Origin: Lagopus muta
Lineage: Eukaryota; Chordata; Aves; Galliformes; Phasianidae
Assembly: GCF_023343835.1 (NCBI RefSeq)
Contig: NC_064447.1
Location: 1,240,001-1,304,000 of the forward strand
Length of the DNA stretch: 64,000 nucleotides
Reading direction: 5' to 3'
Part shown: piece after piece, positions 14,601 to 26,037 of the stretch
How the letters are laid out: each line of letters opens with the position of its first letter
Position numbering within the stretch: position 1 is the stretch's first letter
Translations under genes and position numbers: made by a program
Notes under the pieces: model-generated
The model's input: the letters and a program-made list of their open reading frames with translations, nothing else
The model's database searches: none
Told to the model about the DNA's origin: nothing

Positions 14601-17600
14601 AAAAATTGGACAGATATTACTTTTTTTTTGCAATAAAAGTTTTATTTTCAGACCAGAACCCCACTCTGCTACATGTTATCTAATCACAAAACAGTCCTTG
14701 CCTGTAACACACTATCACTACTCACCTAACAAGTGAGCACACTGAGGGAGCAGAACACAGGAATGCACACAGACAGAGCCTAGCCAAACTGCTTCTGATT
14801 CATGGTGCTCTTCCCTCCCATCTCTTCTGAAGTGTTACTCACGCTCCAGCACCAAGACAATTTAAGCACTTGATTCCTCCACCCAGTTCCAGAACCAATC
14901 CAAGTTTTCCTGAGACAAAACTTAAGGGTTCCTAGGGCCACTATTCAGCTAAGAACTTCAGTTCAAAGATACCGATCTCCAACTTCACACTTTAAAGCTC
15001 CGTGCTTGGAATCACTTTGTATCATTGCTAAAGGAAAAGGATTCCAGCAGGACACCCGGCCTGACAGGATGAAGACAGGACAGTTTTGTTCCCCTACACA
15101 TCAAAACAAATCATTCTCTCTTCCCAGTCAGACTTTCTGTTAAACACATCCATGCCTCACTTCTGCCACCTCACCTTGCCTGCAGCTCTCTATTTCGGGT
15201 TCCTTCAGGTGAGAAAGGCAGATAAGAATGGCCTTACTAATGTACTGCTGCTGCTCCACTGGAGAGTGTTTCACTGCACTGCTGCTGCCCCAGGTCTCCA
15301 ACAGCTCTCGCAGCACCTGAATCAGAGTATAAACAACTTTGTTCATCCAAACTATCTTGGAACAGATCTTTTCCACGTGTCAGACATACAGCACATGACA
15401 CCTCAGGATGGCCCACAGGTCTTAATGCCTCTCAGTGCAGTCAGCCTCCCTACCCATGGTGCTAACTTTGTATTTCAGAGACCAAAACGGTCTTGTGCTT
15501 GGCCAGCTGAGAAGTCCAGACCATCTTCCTTTAATATCTTGTTAAATGTAAGATTTTTGAATGATAAACACATTTCTTTTTCTTAAACACAGTATCATAC
15601 TGCTTTCTGACAGTAATACATTGTTCTGCACATTATCTGCTATCACACAATGTTTCCAGTCCAATGTTCAAAGAGCAGCTGCCAGTGGTCTTAGATTTTA
15701 GAGCTTGTAACCACTGCAAAAAACAAACAAACAAACAAACAAAAACCCAACACATCAAAATGATACCAAAACAGGGTGATTTCCAGAAATACAAACTTCC
15801 TGGAAGTTCTGGTGGTACACTGCTAAACTGGAGAGAGAAATGATCTGTATCCCCACTGAGGTTAAGGGGGAAAAAGAGATTCTGAAGCATCAAGCATGCA
15901 GCACACAGACGGCTCATAACCAACTTCAGCACTTTCTGTCACCCAGGTCAGCTGAGAGAAGCTGAGGAGGACAAAGGGCACCTGTAACAATCCAGACCTT
16001 TGCAGTTTTGCTACCTGGAGGACAATTTGCCAAGTGAATATGAAAAGCATCAGCAGTGCAGAACGTCTTTGGTTTTGCACAACGTGTTGGTTTTGCACCA
16101 GTCAGCATCCCAGGGCTGCCATTGCTGCCACGAGCAGCAGCAAGAGTGACTTAGGGAAATTCCAACACCCCACCCCACACGGACACACATTCATAGTGTA
16201 GAATTCCTTCCGATCAGACACCTCACCAAGGCCATGCCTTAACCTTACCTTGATCAGTAAGGCACGACGAAGGCTCTCCAGGGACAGATAGCCAAGAAGA
16301 TTCTGCAGCACTGCAGTCTGTAATGAAAACCACAGGTCTTGCTTTAACTGGGCATAAAGTCAGCGTCCAGCAATGCTGAACGTGTGTTAAACTACAATGT
16401 GAAGGACTGGTTGACAGCATTCAAACAAAAAAACTAATTAAAAAAGGAAAAAATAAGAACAAAAAAGCAATACAAGCAATTGCTGATGAAATATATGGCA
16501 AATCAGGACAGGAATGCAGCACTGGTACCAGCAAGACCAGACAAATACAGAACAGACACAGTCTAGACCTGGAGCTCAGCTAAATCAAACCAAACCCAAC
16601 AACAACAAATTGGCACTATGGCAAAGACTGGCATTGCTTCACTGCTGTTCAGCTCAGAGCCCTTACCGTGCAGCCATACTGCAACAGCAGCATCTTCTGT
16701 GTCACGACAAACTGAGCTTTCTTATTTTTCACAACCAGATTCCCCAGCAATCTAGACAAGACATCTGCCCTAGCAAAACAACAGCAAAACATTAGGGATC
16801 TATGGAGGGATTGTCACACTGCCTCTCATTACATGAGATTCTTTGAGCAGCTATTTGCACTGAAGTGAACACCTCTAAGTGTTACGAGTCACTCAATGGT
16901 TGCAAATAATGTTTTTTTTCACTGCATGCCATGGCTCAGGCCTGTAGGGAGCAGTGCAGGTTCTAGCTGAGGGGGAACAACCAGCAATTTTGTCCCTTGG
17001 TCCCTCAGGAAATGGCACTGTAAGAAACAGATTACACACGTGTGTGTGTGCCAGCATCTGTCCTAAGTGTCTGTGGCAAAGTTCCTCCCTGAAGCAGAGC
17101 AAAAGCTGGAAAACAGAGTTCTTACCCCGGCGCTCTCTGAACAAAACCAAGGACCACTGCCTCCATCCAGCGGTCTGGCACACACTCAACCAACCGCCAG
17201 CAAATTCTTCGCCAGATGCAGTCAGACTTGGTGAGATCCGTGAGGTGGGGCATCAAAACACTCAGAATTTCCTCTGAAGGAGAAAAGAAAGAAACACATC
17301 AGCTGGGAAGAAGGACTGCAACGCTTCTTGAGGTCAGCTGCAAGCATAAAGATCTTCATGGACGGAGAAACAGAACAGTCTGCAATTCTATTTTCTTTCT
17401 GTGGTGGGAACACTGTGCAGCCTAAGAAACTTGCAAGCATTCCTCACTGCAGTAAACAGATGTGCAATCTCTCCTTCTTGTCCCTGAAGCCCTGTCAGCA
17501 ACTACTGTGACTTTAAACTCCTAAGCCAAGCGAGACTGAAGGCTACTCATAGGAGATGATTATTACATATGGGGAGTGATTTTTGCTGGTATTTACAACA

Positions 17601-19303
17601 CACTTTCAGGTTACTGGATTAGATGCACTAGAAGAGCACTTAATAGTTATGCCCCAAACGGCAAGGGGAAGGGCAGAAAGCTCACATGTTTTCAAGGTAT
17701 GAGCACATCACACTTGCATGAGATGATAGAAGAGCATCGCCATCTATCAGGTCTGTAGCTGAGCGGCCTCAGAAAGCAGAGAGCAGCCTGTGCTGATCCA
17801 CAAATAAAACCTCAAAGCTACCAGGTCAGGTAGAACACTCACTTTGTCTCCCATGAACACAGACCTTTCCCAGAATATGTGAAACGAAAGAGACTGAGCA
17901 ATCCAAGCCACCTGGAATGAAACAGACAGAAGCTTAACAAGATCATCACCAGCATCACACAAAGCTGGTACACACATACCTACAGGCCACAAGTCTGAAA
18001 ATGCAGATGAGTTTTCTTTTGAGGCATGACTTCAGCCACCCCCACCCCCCCCATCTGCCTTCAGGTACAAACCAACCCAACATCATCCACGCAGAGGTGG
18101 AGTGAGAGCACTGAATAGCTCAGTGCTGCTTCAGCACAACGGTGAGTGCATTAGCGGTTGGTTCTGCACTGGTCTTCCACACACTTCATTTAGCTCACAG
18201 CTGGCAAGGGATGAGGATATTTAATAGTTCACAGGGCTGCAGCTTTTAGCAGGACTTTTAACAGCCTCAGTCTCAATCCTGGTATCTTATCCTCTTAAAG
18301 CACAACATACTTCACAATAGAAGATGAACTTAAGGCTCCACAACACCCATTATTTACACCTCGAGCACCAGTCGAGGGCTCCACGCACAAAACACTCCAG
18401 AGGAGCCGCCTATACGCACCAGTTCTGCATTCTCACCTCTGAGCGAAGCAGAGACGTTGTGCAGCACCTGGAGAACCGCGCCGCCCAGCAGAGGGAAGTA
18501 ATGCTGCGGGAAGAACACGGCGGGGCTCCGGCCCAGGAGGCTGTTGCCGACGAGGTCGGGCAGACACACGATCCTGCCCAGCAGCGCGTCCTGCCGTTCG
18601 GCCGAGCCGGGTCGGGAATGCTGCTGGCACTGCTCCCAGATGAGCGCGGACAGGCGGCCCTGCCGCAGGAACATCTCCAGCACCTCGGGCACCGCCGCCA
18701 GCCGCCAGTCGGAGCTGAAGGAGGAGAGCTGCGCTGAGTGCCCACCCCGCCCCGCCGCAAGGAGCTGCGCGCGCGGCTGCCGTGCTGCTACCGCCGCAAC
18801 CCCGCTGCGGGCACCGCCGCCCCGAGGCGCCCCGACCCCGGCCGTGGGTGGGCTGCAGGCAGCCCGGGACAGGGATGGGGCTGCGAGGTTCCTCCCAGCT
18901 CAACCGCTCCTGGATTCTGCCATCCCCTAAAGGCGACCCCGAGCCGCCGAGTCGAGCAGCACGGCCGCTCCATGACCCCACGGGAAGACCCACTCAACCC
19001 CCACTCCCCTGCCCGATCCCCGAGGCGCGGCACTGACCGCGGGGCCGCCAGGCTGTCGGTCAGCGCGCTGAAGGCGAGATCGGGCGGGCCCTCCAGGAAG
19101 AGGCTCCGCCACGGGCCGGCCGGCTCCTCCGGCCCCGCCGCCAGGTTGCGCAAGAAGGCGCCGAGGCGCGCCCGCTCTCGCTCGCCGAGTGCCGCTGGAT
19201 CCCCCGCCGCAGCCAGGGCCGCCCGCACGGCGCCCACCGCCTCTGCCTCAGGACGGAGCCCGGGCCCGGCCGCCTGCAGAGCGCTCTCCAAGGCCGCCGC
19301 CAT
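2678..19303 (-). CDS. TELO2: TELO2, telomere maintenance 2 (complete, 20 coding exons, 807 aa)
   Basis: TELO2 is the scaffold of the TTT complex (TELO2-TTI1-TTI2). With HSP90 and R2TP this complex folds and stabilises the PIKK kinases (mTOR, ATM, ATR, DNA-PK, SMG1, TRRAP). Exons, high to low: 19303-19038, 18714-18437, 17911-17843, 17273-17126, 16769-16667, 16317-16249, 15316-15175, 13961-13825, 12862-12774, 11579-11466, 10892-10804, 10502-10420, 9512-9396, 8784-8713, 8154-7984, 7304-7213, 6483-6384, 6015-5951, 5195-5080, 2781-2678. All junctions are GT/AG and in phase, giving 2424 bases (human protein: 837 aa). Diagnostic stretches are [52 protein letters not shown] and [16 protein letters not shown]. 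The acidic linker holds DSDDD (471-475), matching the R2TP (PIH1D1) docking motif. An in-frame upstream ATG at 19333 would add ten residues. The acceptor of exon 16 could shift by 6 bases. Confidence 0.95.
3637..3658 (+). repeat. Poly(G) run, 22 G
   Basis: An uninterrupted run of 22 G in the large last intron of TELO2 (5079-2782), preceded by GGGA. Its length may be unreliable because such runs slip in sequencing. Confidence 0.9.
3829..3880 (-). mobile_element. CR1 LINE 3' end fragment
   Basis: The antisense CR1 terminus (AATCACAGAATCACAGAAT, then GGTTGGAAGGGACCTCCAGAG) is only about 50 bases long. It lies in the last TELO2 intron. Confidence 0.85.
5305..5435 (-). mobile_element. CR1 LINE 3' end
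   Basis: An antisense CR1 terminus (ATAGAATCATAGAATCACAA, then GGTTGGAAAGGACC) is followed by about 100 bases of CR1 3' UTR. It sits in the intron between TELO2 coding exons 18 and 19. Confidence 0.9.
13490..13745 (+). mobile_element. CR1 LINE 3' part, sense
   Basis: A sense copy of the end of the CR1 ORF2 and its 3' UTR. The decayed reverse-transcriptase tail reads [20 protein letters not shown], followed by [13 protein letters not shown], and the copy ends near CCATTCTATGACTCTGTGAT. It lies in the TELO2 intron between coding exons 8 and 9. Confidence 0.9.
15721..15745 (+). repeat. (AAAC)n microsatellite
   Basis: About six AAAC units in tandem in the TELO2 intron between coding exons 6 and 7. 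Confidence 0.85.
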
Positions 19304-19440
19304 GATGGAGATCGTACCGCTTCCGGCCGCCATGGTGGAGGCCGTGCCCACTTCCGGCCGCCATGTGGTGACCAATGGTAGTGCCAGAAGAAGGCCCCGC
19401 CCACGCTGTTCTTAAAGGCGCAGGAGCCCCTCTGTCTCTG
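18440..19440 (-). promoter_or_regulatory. CpG-island promoter of TELO2
   Basis: G+C-rich, CpG-dense DNA covers TELO2 coding exons 1-2 and the upstream flank. At the start are two copies of CTTCCGGCCGCCATG (19320-19334 and 19351-19365), each an ETS-type site fused to a YY1-like GCCGCCAT. A third GCCGCCAT overlaps the chosen ATG (about 19296-19303), and a CCAAT box lies at 19372-19376. This is a typical TATA-less housekeeping start, so transcription probably begins around 19320-19370. Confidence 0.75.
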
Positions 19441-19488
19441 AGAGCGCGGGCGGAAACGAGCGAGACGGGCAGTTCTCACCTCTACTGC

Positions 19489-19494
19489 TTTATT
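19489..19494 (-). terminator. Likely distal poly(A) signal of RNPS1
   Basis: AATAAA on the minus strand lies about 970 bases after the RNPS1 stop. Cleavage near 19470 would place the RNPS1 3' end about 100 bases upstream of the TELO2 ETS/YY1 cluster. Confidence 0.5.
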
Positions 19495-20195
19495 ACCAGT
19501 CGCTCGTCCTATACAAGTACAAACACAACGTGGCCCCAAAGGCTACAAAGTGATACAAAACGACACAAAAATAATGAAAAAAACAACAAAACTTTATAGT
19601 ATTGACTGTACAACAGGTGGTTCTTTGCCTTTCCCCAGGCAGCAGCACAGCCCCCAGCCTCGCTCTGCCTCGCAGTTTCCTTGCAGGGGTTGACAATTGG
19701 TTGCTAACTGGAGATTTGTAAAAGCAGAAGCACTTGCATCATTTCCTTAAGGAACTGAATAGGAAACTTACCAAAATCTTTAAGAAAATGTGGAAGGAAT
19801 CAACCAGGGCAGCAGCTACAAACCCATTATTAACATTTCCAGCTTCTTTTCTAAAGTACAGTATTCAGCAGGCCAGGCTGCTGTCTCTGCAGCATTCAAG
19901 TGGTATATGCATTACAGAAGGTCAATATGCAGAAACTAATCATAGTTTGGGAATGGGAATAAAGCAAACAGCTCATTAAGTCTCAGACAGATTTTGTAAT
20001 CTGGACTCCAGCCGCTCTGACAATCCCAGCAATTGGGTTCACTGCCTCCCTGCCCTATTATGCAGCATTTCCAAAACAGCTCAAGATTTACATGCTCATC
20101 TGTACAGCATGCTAAGCACTTAGAAATCATTAAGCAGCAGTCTGCTAACTGGAGAAAGCCATAACATCGATCCAGGACAGATGTTGGTTTTATAG

Positions 20196-20231
20196 CCTTA
20201 AAAAAAAAAATAAAAAAATAAAAAAAAAATC
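20196..20231 (+). repeat. A-rich simple repeat
   Basis: A-runs broken by single T residues, within the presumed 3' UTR of RNPS1. Confidence 0.8.
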
Positions 20232-20410
20232 ATCACAGCCATTTTTCAATAATGTCAATTAAATGCCAGGAAACCAGGAGCCCCACAGCAGAGGCTGACT
20301 AACGGCCAGGAACTGCTGCTGCCTCCTCTTGGATTACCCTCACTGCCAGGATCCTCTCTCCCCCCTCTCTCCCTTCCTCACCTAGACCCATTATAAAAAA
20401 AGGTACAATA

Positions 20411-20416
20411 TTTATT
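20411..20416 (-). terminator. Proximal poly(A) signal of RNPS1
   Basis: AATAAA on the minus strand, about 50 bases after the RNPS1 stop. It would give a very short 3' UTR. The distal signal at 19494 is the alternative. Confidence 0.45.
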
Positions 20417-20464
20417 TTCATGGAATTTAAGTTAAAAAATAAAAAGCTGTCCATTCTTTTTGCT

Positions 20465-23400
20465 TTATCGTGAAGAGTTGGAGCTGGAGCGGCTGCGATG
20501 GCGCCTTCGTCCGGGAGACCTCGACCGCGAGCGCCGGCGGACAGGAGATCTGCGCCTCGGAGAGCGGGACCTGCAGGAAGGGACGGAGAAGAGCTCCGTT
20601 AGGAGGCACAGCAGCTTCCAGCAATGTCTGCAGTGTTTGCAAATTGCTTCCTTCCGTATCCTCCAGAAAAATCTCATAGATACTCTGAAAGAGATCCAAC
20701 AACTCCAGAAAGCAGAAGGGCAATCCGAACAGGAATATTCTAGGAGGAATTTTCTAGCTATTTTGCCATCCCTCTGCTTCAGAATTTGAAAGACTGCTTC
20801 ACATCCAAATAACAGACAAGGATCTCATCTTCTACCTCACACAACACAAACAGGTTCTTTCTACATCAGATTCTCCTTCATCTGAAAGGCTCCTCTGAAA
20901 TTCTAGCTCCTGAAATATTCAGTATTTACACAGGTCACGCAGTACCACAGACACACTTCTCACAGGAAGTCCAACTCTAAAGAAATAGCTGAGCTTCAGA
21001 ATCTGCAGTGCTACAGTTGTCTGTACAGCCATCAGTACGACACCAAGGTGCTGGGCACGGAATATTAACAGAGCCAGACAGCACAGTAGAAGATGAGGGA
21101 AGCAAACAGATCATCCAACCTAGCATTTAGTGCAGTAAAAAGCACTTTATGGAGAAGCAATCAGCTGGTTCAAATTAGGAACTGCATTAGTAAGGACAAG
21201 AGTTTCAGCAGGTTTCCAGGATAGTGGAGCTCACCCACATGCTGAGAACATCAATGTTAAGTTTTTTGGAGCCTGAGGATTCAGGCAGCCCCAAGTCACA
21301 CAACAGATGTCAGGTCCCTCCTTGGGGTCACACACACCTGATGCAGGAGGACTGCTTTACCCTCATTTTCCCACTGACAGAAAGGAGATAAGGGCTTCTG
21401 AAAAAGGCAACCAGACCAGGCTGCCAAAAGCATCCTACTAGCCAGCCACAAGTCTGTCCCCACTTCACCTCAAAGCACTACACAGAAGGGAACAGGCTGG
21501 GATCTAAACATTTCTGATGGACTTCATTCAGGAAATAGATCAGGGTCAACTCTGGCATTAAGCAATTAATTATCATAGAGTCACATAATGCCTTGGGTTG
21601 CAAAGAACCACAGTGCTCATCCAGTTCCAACCCCTGCTGTGTGCAGGTCGCCAACCAGCAGCCCAGGCTGCCCAGAGCCACATCCAGCCTGGCCTTGAAT
21701 GCCTGCAGGGCTGGGGCATCCACAGCCTCCTTGGGCAACCTGTGCCAGTGCCTCACCACCCTCTAGGTGAAAAACTTCCTCCTCATATCCAACCTAAACC
21801 TCCCCTGTCTCAGTTTAAAACCCCTTGTCCTATCTCTACCCACCCTTGTTGCCTTTCCCCTCCTGTTTATACGCTCCCTTCAAGTATTGGAAGGTCTCCC
21901 TGGAGCCTTCTTTTCTCCAAGTTAAACAAGCCCAGTTCCCTCAACCTTTCAAGAAGTACAATCTGAGTTCAACTGATGCCCAGAAGGTGGTTTGTTTGTT
22001 CTTTTGTGCTTTGTTTTGGTTTTTTGAACCATCATTGGAGGGGAAGCTCAGGTCCAATGAGATGAAGTCGTCCTCATGCTGGGACTCGGCGATAAATTCT
22101 TGTTACAGTGAGAAGGAAATAAGACATTATATAAGGCTCAGCTCTCACCTTCTCCTCATCCGAGGGGGTGACCTACGCCACATGGGTGGTGGTGGCAGCA
22201 TCCTCCTGGGTGGGCTGAAGCGCCGAGGAGGCGGCCTGGGTCGTGGTGCCAGCACGGCCGTGGCAGTGATCTCCTGCCCATCGATCTGCCCTGCTCAGAA
22301 AGTCACAAACAGAAAGTGAGCGTTTTCCAGCACCAACAGACCAAGTGACGGTGATTCACAGCTCTGTCCAAGCAACACAACCCTGTGCTGCTATTTCCAC
22401 CACGCACTCTGAAGTTCTGCTGACCAAATCACACGCACACCAGACTTCTTAACCAAGTTCCCCATCAGACATTGATCAGGAAGGATTTTCACAGAAATTT
22501 AAGTGATTTTCAGTTTGGAAAAAAAACATCACTTTAATAGTTTTGGTTTTTTTCCAATCTGTCCTGACACCACACAAAAGCCAAAGGCATCTGCACTGAA
22601 AACAGAATGACAGCATATCAGATCAGCTCCCCAGAAGGTACCCCATCATCTCCATCTCATTTTCACATCAAATCCACTCGCTCCACAGACTGCTTTCAAA
22701 GCACCCAGCCTCCCAGCCTCCTTGCAGCACTTGACACCCACCTCCATCCATGTGTTTCAGGGCTTTCTCAGCATCATCTGGGTTCTCAAACTCCACGTAA
22801 GCGTAGCCTTTAGAGAGGTGTGGATTTAGCCTGTCAACTGGCATGTCAATCATTTTAATCTTTCCATAAGTGGAAAAAATTTCCATGATGTGATCCTGCC
22901 AAGAAGGAGCAGAACTTAAGGATGTGCAGCTCTCTCACCGAGCAGCTCTGGCCACTACAGAGCACACAGCACCAAACCACCTTTAAATCAATGCCACCCG
23001 CAGGAGATACATTCCACTAATCAGGTGTGGAAATCACACTGGGGTTACCACAGCCTCTACTGATGTCTCTGTCTATTTTGCTTCAGATCATTCCAGACCT
23101 TATCAGAATTCCTGAGCATCATCACAGGCTACAGAAGCTGCACTAGTGAGAAAACCTTCCTGGGGTTTTAGAAAGCGAAGTTGTGTCCTCAGATAGGAAG
23201 TCCTCAGATACAAGCCTTCATATCTTTTTTTAAAATAGCATCTTTTCCTGCACCCTAAACCTGTACCTCTGCACACCTCTAAACTACATTCCAGCAAAGA
23301 CAGCTCCAGCCAATCCAGCTCCCCTGGAGCTCCTTTAGTGAAGCCCCAGGTGACTTTAATGCCTCCCACGTGATTTCTACTGTTGTACTGACTTACACAG

Positions 23401-26037
23401 CTTTCTTCCTAGGAAGGCGAAGTACAAGCTCTGGGGTACCAACAAAGCACACAGAGCTTTTAACACTGGTGAATCTCATAAGGCTGCACTTAATTTGACT
23501 TGGGGAAGCTCTACTGAAGCATTCCTCACTCATCCATTTGGACACAAAGCAGGAATTTCCAACAGCACTGTTCTGGCAGCAGTCCACAAACAAAAGAAAC
23601 ACTGAAGGCTTTAAAAAAGCCACCAGCACACAACCCACAAGAGAAGCACCTGCTTGGCATCAGAGGAGAGCACGCCATTACCTTGGTGACATTTCTAGTG
23701 AGCCTCCCAACGTGCACTTTTGTAGGTCTGGGCGATGGGCTGCGCCGCTTCCGCTCCTTTTCATCTCTCTTGGGTGGCTTGGATCTGATTTTGACAAGAA
23801 AACATTTACAGCTTCCGGGGAAAACGAGAAGACAAGAACTAGAAGCCAATTTCTAGCACGTGATTTTAAGAGAAGTACCATTTTTCTTGTCAAGGTAGCT
23901 TTTCTCTTAAGATATTACAAATTAGGAATTGCTAGGGTGGTGGCTGTGCTCCGCTCAGAAGGGTAGGAAGATTTGTATTTGTCTTGTCTGCTTTTGCTTT
24001 ACAGCCTTCTGGAATTAAAGGGGCTTTTTTTAATTTATTTTAAATACATTAAAGGTTAGCTAGGTTTACTAAATTTGATTTACCAAGGATTTACTCAAAA
24101 TCATTGCTAGCATTAACTCTGGAGGTGCAGGAACAAAAATCATCACGTGTCAACAATTAAAGAGGCAAAATAAAGCCAGGAGCACCAAAGCACAGCACAG
24201 CCAAATAATGGATCTAGTGACCTGCGTGTTTTCTGTGCACCACAGAAGACAAGAAACATCACATCTGAATTATTTAAATAATTGTGTTACAGTTTGCTTG
24301 CAGGCTTTTGAAATTACAAGCCACATTTGTAAAAAGCACCAAAAAGAAAACCCCAAATCCAAGCATGCAGAATATCTGTATTTATGCCTCTTCCAAATCT
24401 TACTGTCCATAAACTGCAGGATACACAAAGCAAACTGGATTATAATCGATTTTAGCCTTCCACAATCTAAATAATTATTTACAGAATTATCCAAAGAAAA
24501 AAAACAAACCCAACATGTGGGCATTACAAGTTGGACTGCCACCCTTACCAAAAAACTCTTCCATTGGTCCCCCCACTCCTATCATTTTTACACATACAGT
24601 GCACACACACACACACACGCACACACCTATCCACCATTTTCAGTCCCAACTTTTCTGGCAGGCTTGACTACAACTTACAGGAAATACGTGAACACCTTTA
24701 CTGTCATCTTGCACCCCCATTTTCCCATTGCAGTGGGTGAACACCGACTCAAACTGCCTCCACAAAATACAGCATGTACCAATCACCTTTAGAAAAGAAA
24801 CTCTTTCCTCGTTCACCTCCACAAGGCACGTGTATGATTCGACAGCCATCCAAAGGAACCTGCCTATTCTAACAAAATTCACATCTCTGAGTCACAGAGA
24901 AAGTAAAAGTCCTTGGCAAAAACCCATTTGATCACCACCTTGAATTGCACAAGGAAGTCGATCTGCTCTCTAGAACTCCTGAAAGACACGGAGCACTCAC
25001 TTGGAGCGGGACCGCCTCCTGTTGTCATGCCTCCGTCGGGACGGGCTGGGGGATCCAGAGGAGCTGCTGGAACTGGAGCTGCGTGAGGTGCTGGAGCTCC
25101 CAGAGCGGCTTGAGGCCGAAGAGGAGCTGGAGCCACTGCTGGAACCAGTGCTGGAACTGGATCCTGAGCTGGAAGTGGAGCTGGAGCGGGACCTGCAAGG
25201 GAAAGAAAAACTGAATGGAATGCCCAGAGAAAGAACGGCTGAAGATCTCCTGATAATGAGACAGAAAGCAACTGCAAGTTAAAGCAATGAAGAGCGACTC
25301 TCCATAGTTCACTGATCCAATCACACCTCACCGATCCAAAACCCCTTCCATCACTTCACCGTGACCAACGCAATTCCAAGCTTGTGTAAGTCCAAGCCAT
25401 GGAATTCAGCCAACCATGGGTGGCTCTGAAAACACGAATTTGTTACTGCCTGGAATGGTAGCTACCTGGTGCTGCTACTCCCACTGGAAGCACTGCGCCT
25501 TTTGCGCGTCTTGTCCCGACCGCGATCCTTTTCACCAGATTCCTTAGTGGCTGCTTTGTCCTTGGATCGGTCCTTTGATTTCTCTTCAGACCTATCCTTG
25601 CGTTTGGTTGGTGAGGGAGCCCTTCAAGAACACACGGCAGAAGGGGTTGTTTAATATGGAAAACACACAAGAACAGAAAACCACACTCAAACGAGGCACA
25701 GAACAGCAACACAGAACACGGAACTTCAAACGTGACCAAGATTACCGTGAGAGCAGAGTTAAAGCATCAGGTAAGTTGGGGCTTTTTAGAAGAAAGGAAA
25801 ACGTTTCACGTTGCAGAGCAGCAGCTTTGAGGACAACAGCTTTAGCATACGGAAACTGTCATATGCAAGTTCACCAAAGAGATGCACCTCCAACTCCTCT
25901 CCCTTGCTGGGAAAGCCCCAGCACCCTACGACACCCCCACTTCATTAGGCCTTGAAAATTTGGAAAGTAAACCTAGTGCTGGATTTTTTATTATTTTCTT
26001 TGAGTCCTAGCAAACTCTTCTTTTTCATTCCCATCAT
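20465..26037 (-). CDS. RNPS1: RNPS1, RNA-binding protein with serine-rich domain 1 (7 coding exons, 305 aa)
   Basis: RNPS1 is a peripheral exon-junction-complex protein. It forms the ASAP and PSAP complexes with SAP18 and ACIN1 or PNN, activates splicing and links mRNAs to surveillance. Exons: 26037-25973, 25621-25466, 25192-25001, 23784-23682, 22895-22742, 22290-22149, 20570-20465. All are in phase and sum to 918 bases (305 aa, the human length). Domains in order: a basic N-terminus (SLLGLKENNKKSSTR, APSPTKRKDRSEEK), a poly-serine/RS segment (about 74-137), one RRM (about 160-240; KVHVGRLTRNVTK, DHIMEIFSTYGKIKM and GYAYVEFENPDDAEKALKHM), a Pro/Arg-rich linker and an RS tail ending RSRSSSNSSR. 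The RS tail carries one extra RS dipeptide relative to the human protein as I recall it. The first Met is uncertain: the mammalian MDLSG is replaced by MMGM, with a stop codon in frame just upstream. Confidence 0.95.
21574..21965 (-). mobile_element. CR1 LINE 3' part
   Basis: About 390 bases of antisense CR1. It starts at TCATAGAGTCACATAATG and continues through the usual 'ccagcctggccttgaatgcctgcag' and 'cttcctcctcatatccaacc' blocks. It lies in the intron before the last RNPS1 exon. Confidence 0.92.
24601..24628 (+). repeat. (CA)n microsatellite
   Basis: An alternating CA tract with one G interruption, in the RNPS1 intron between the serine-rich exon and the exon that starts the RRM. Confidence 0.9.

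Noticed and set aside
21598..21966. 122-codon open frame rich in [20 protein letters not shown]
   Set aside because: It is the antisense translation of a CR1 copy. The same peptide recurs at other CR1 copies (13.5, 27.4 and 29.4 kb).
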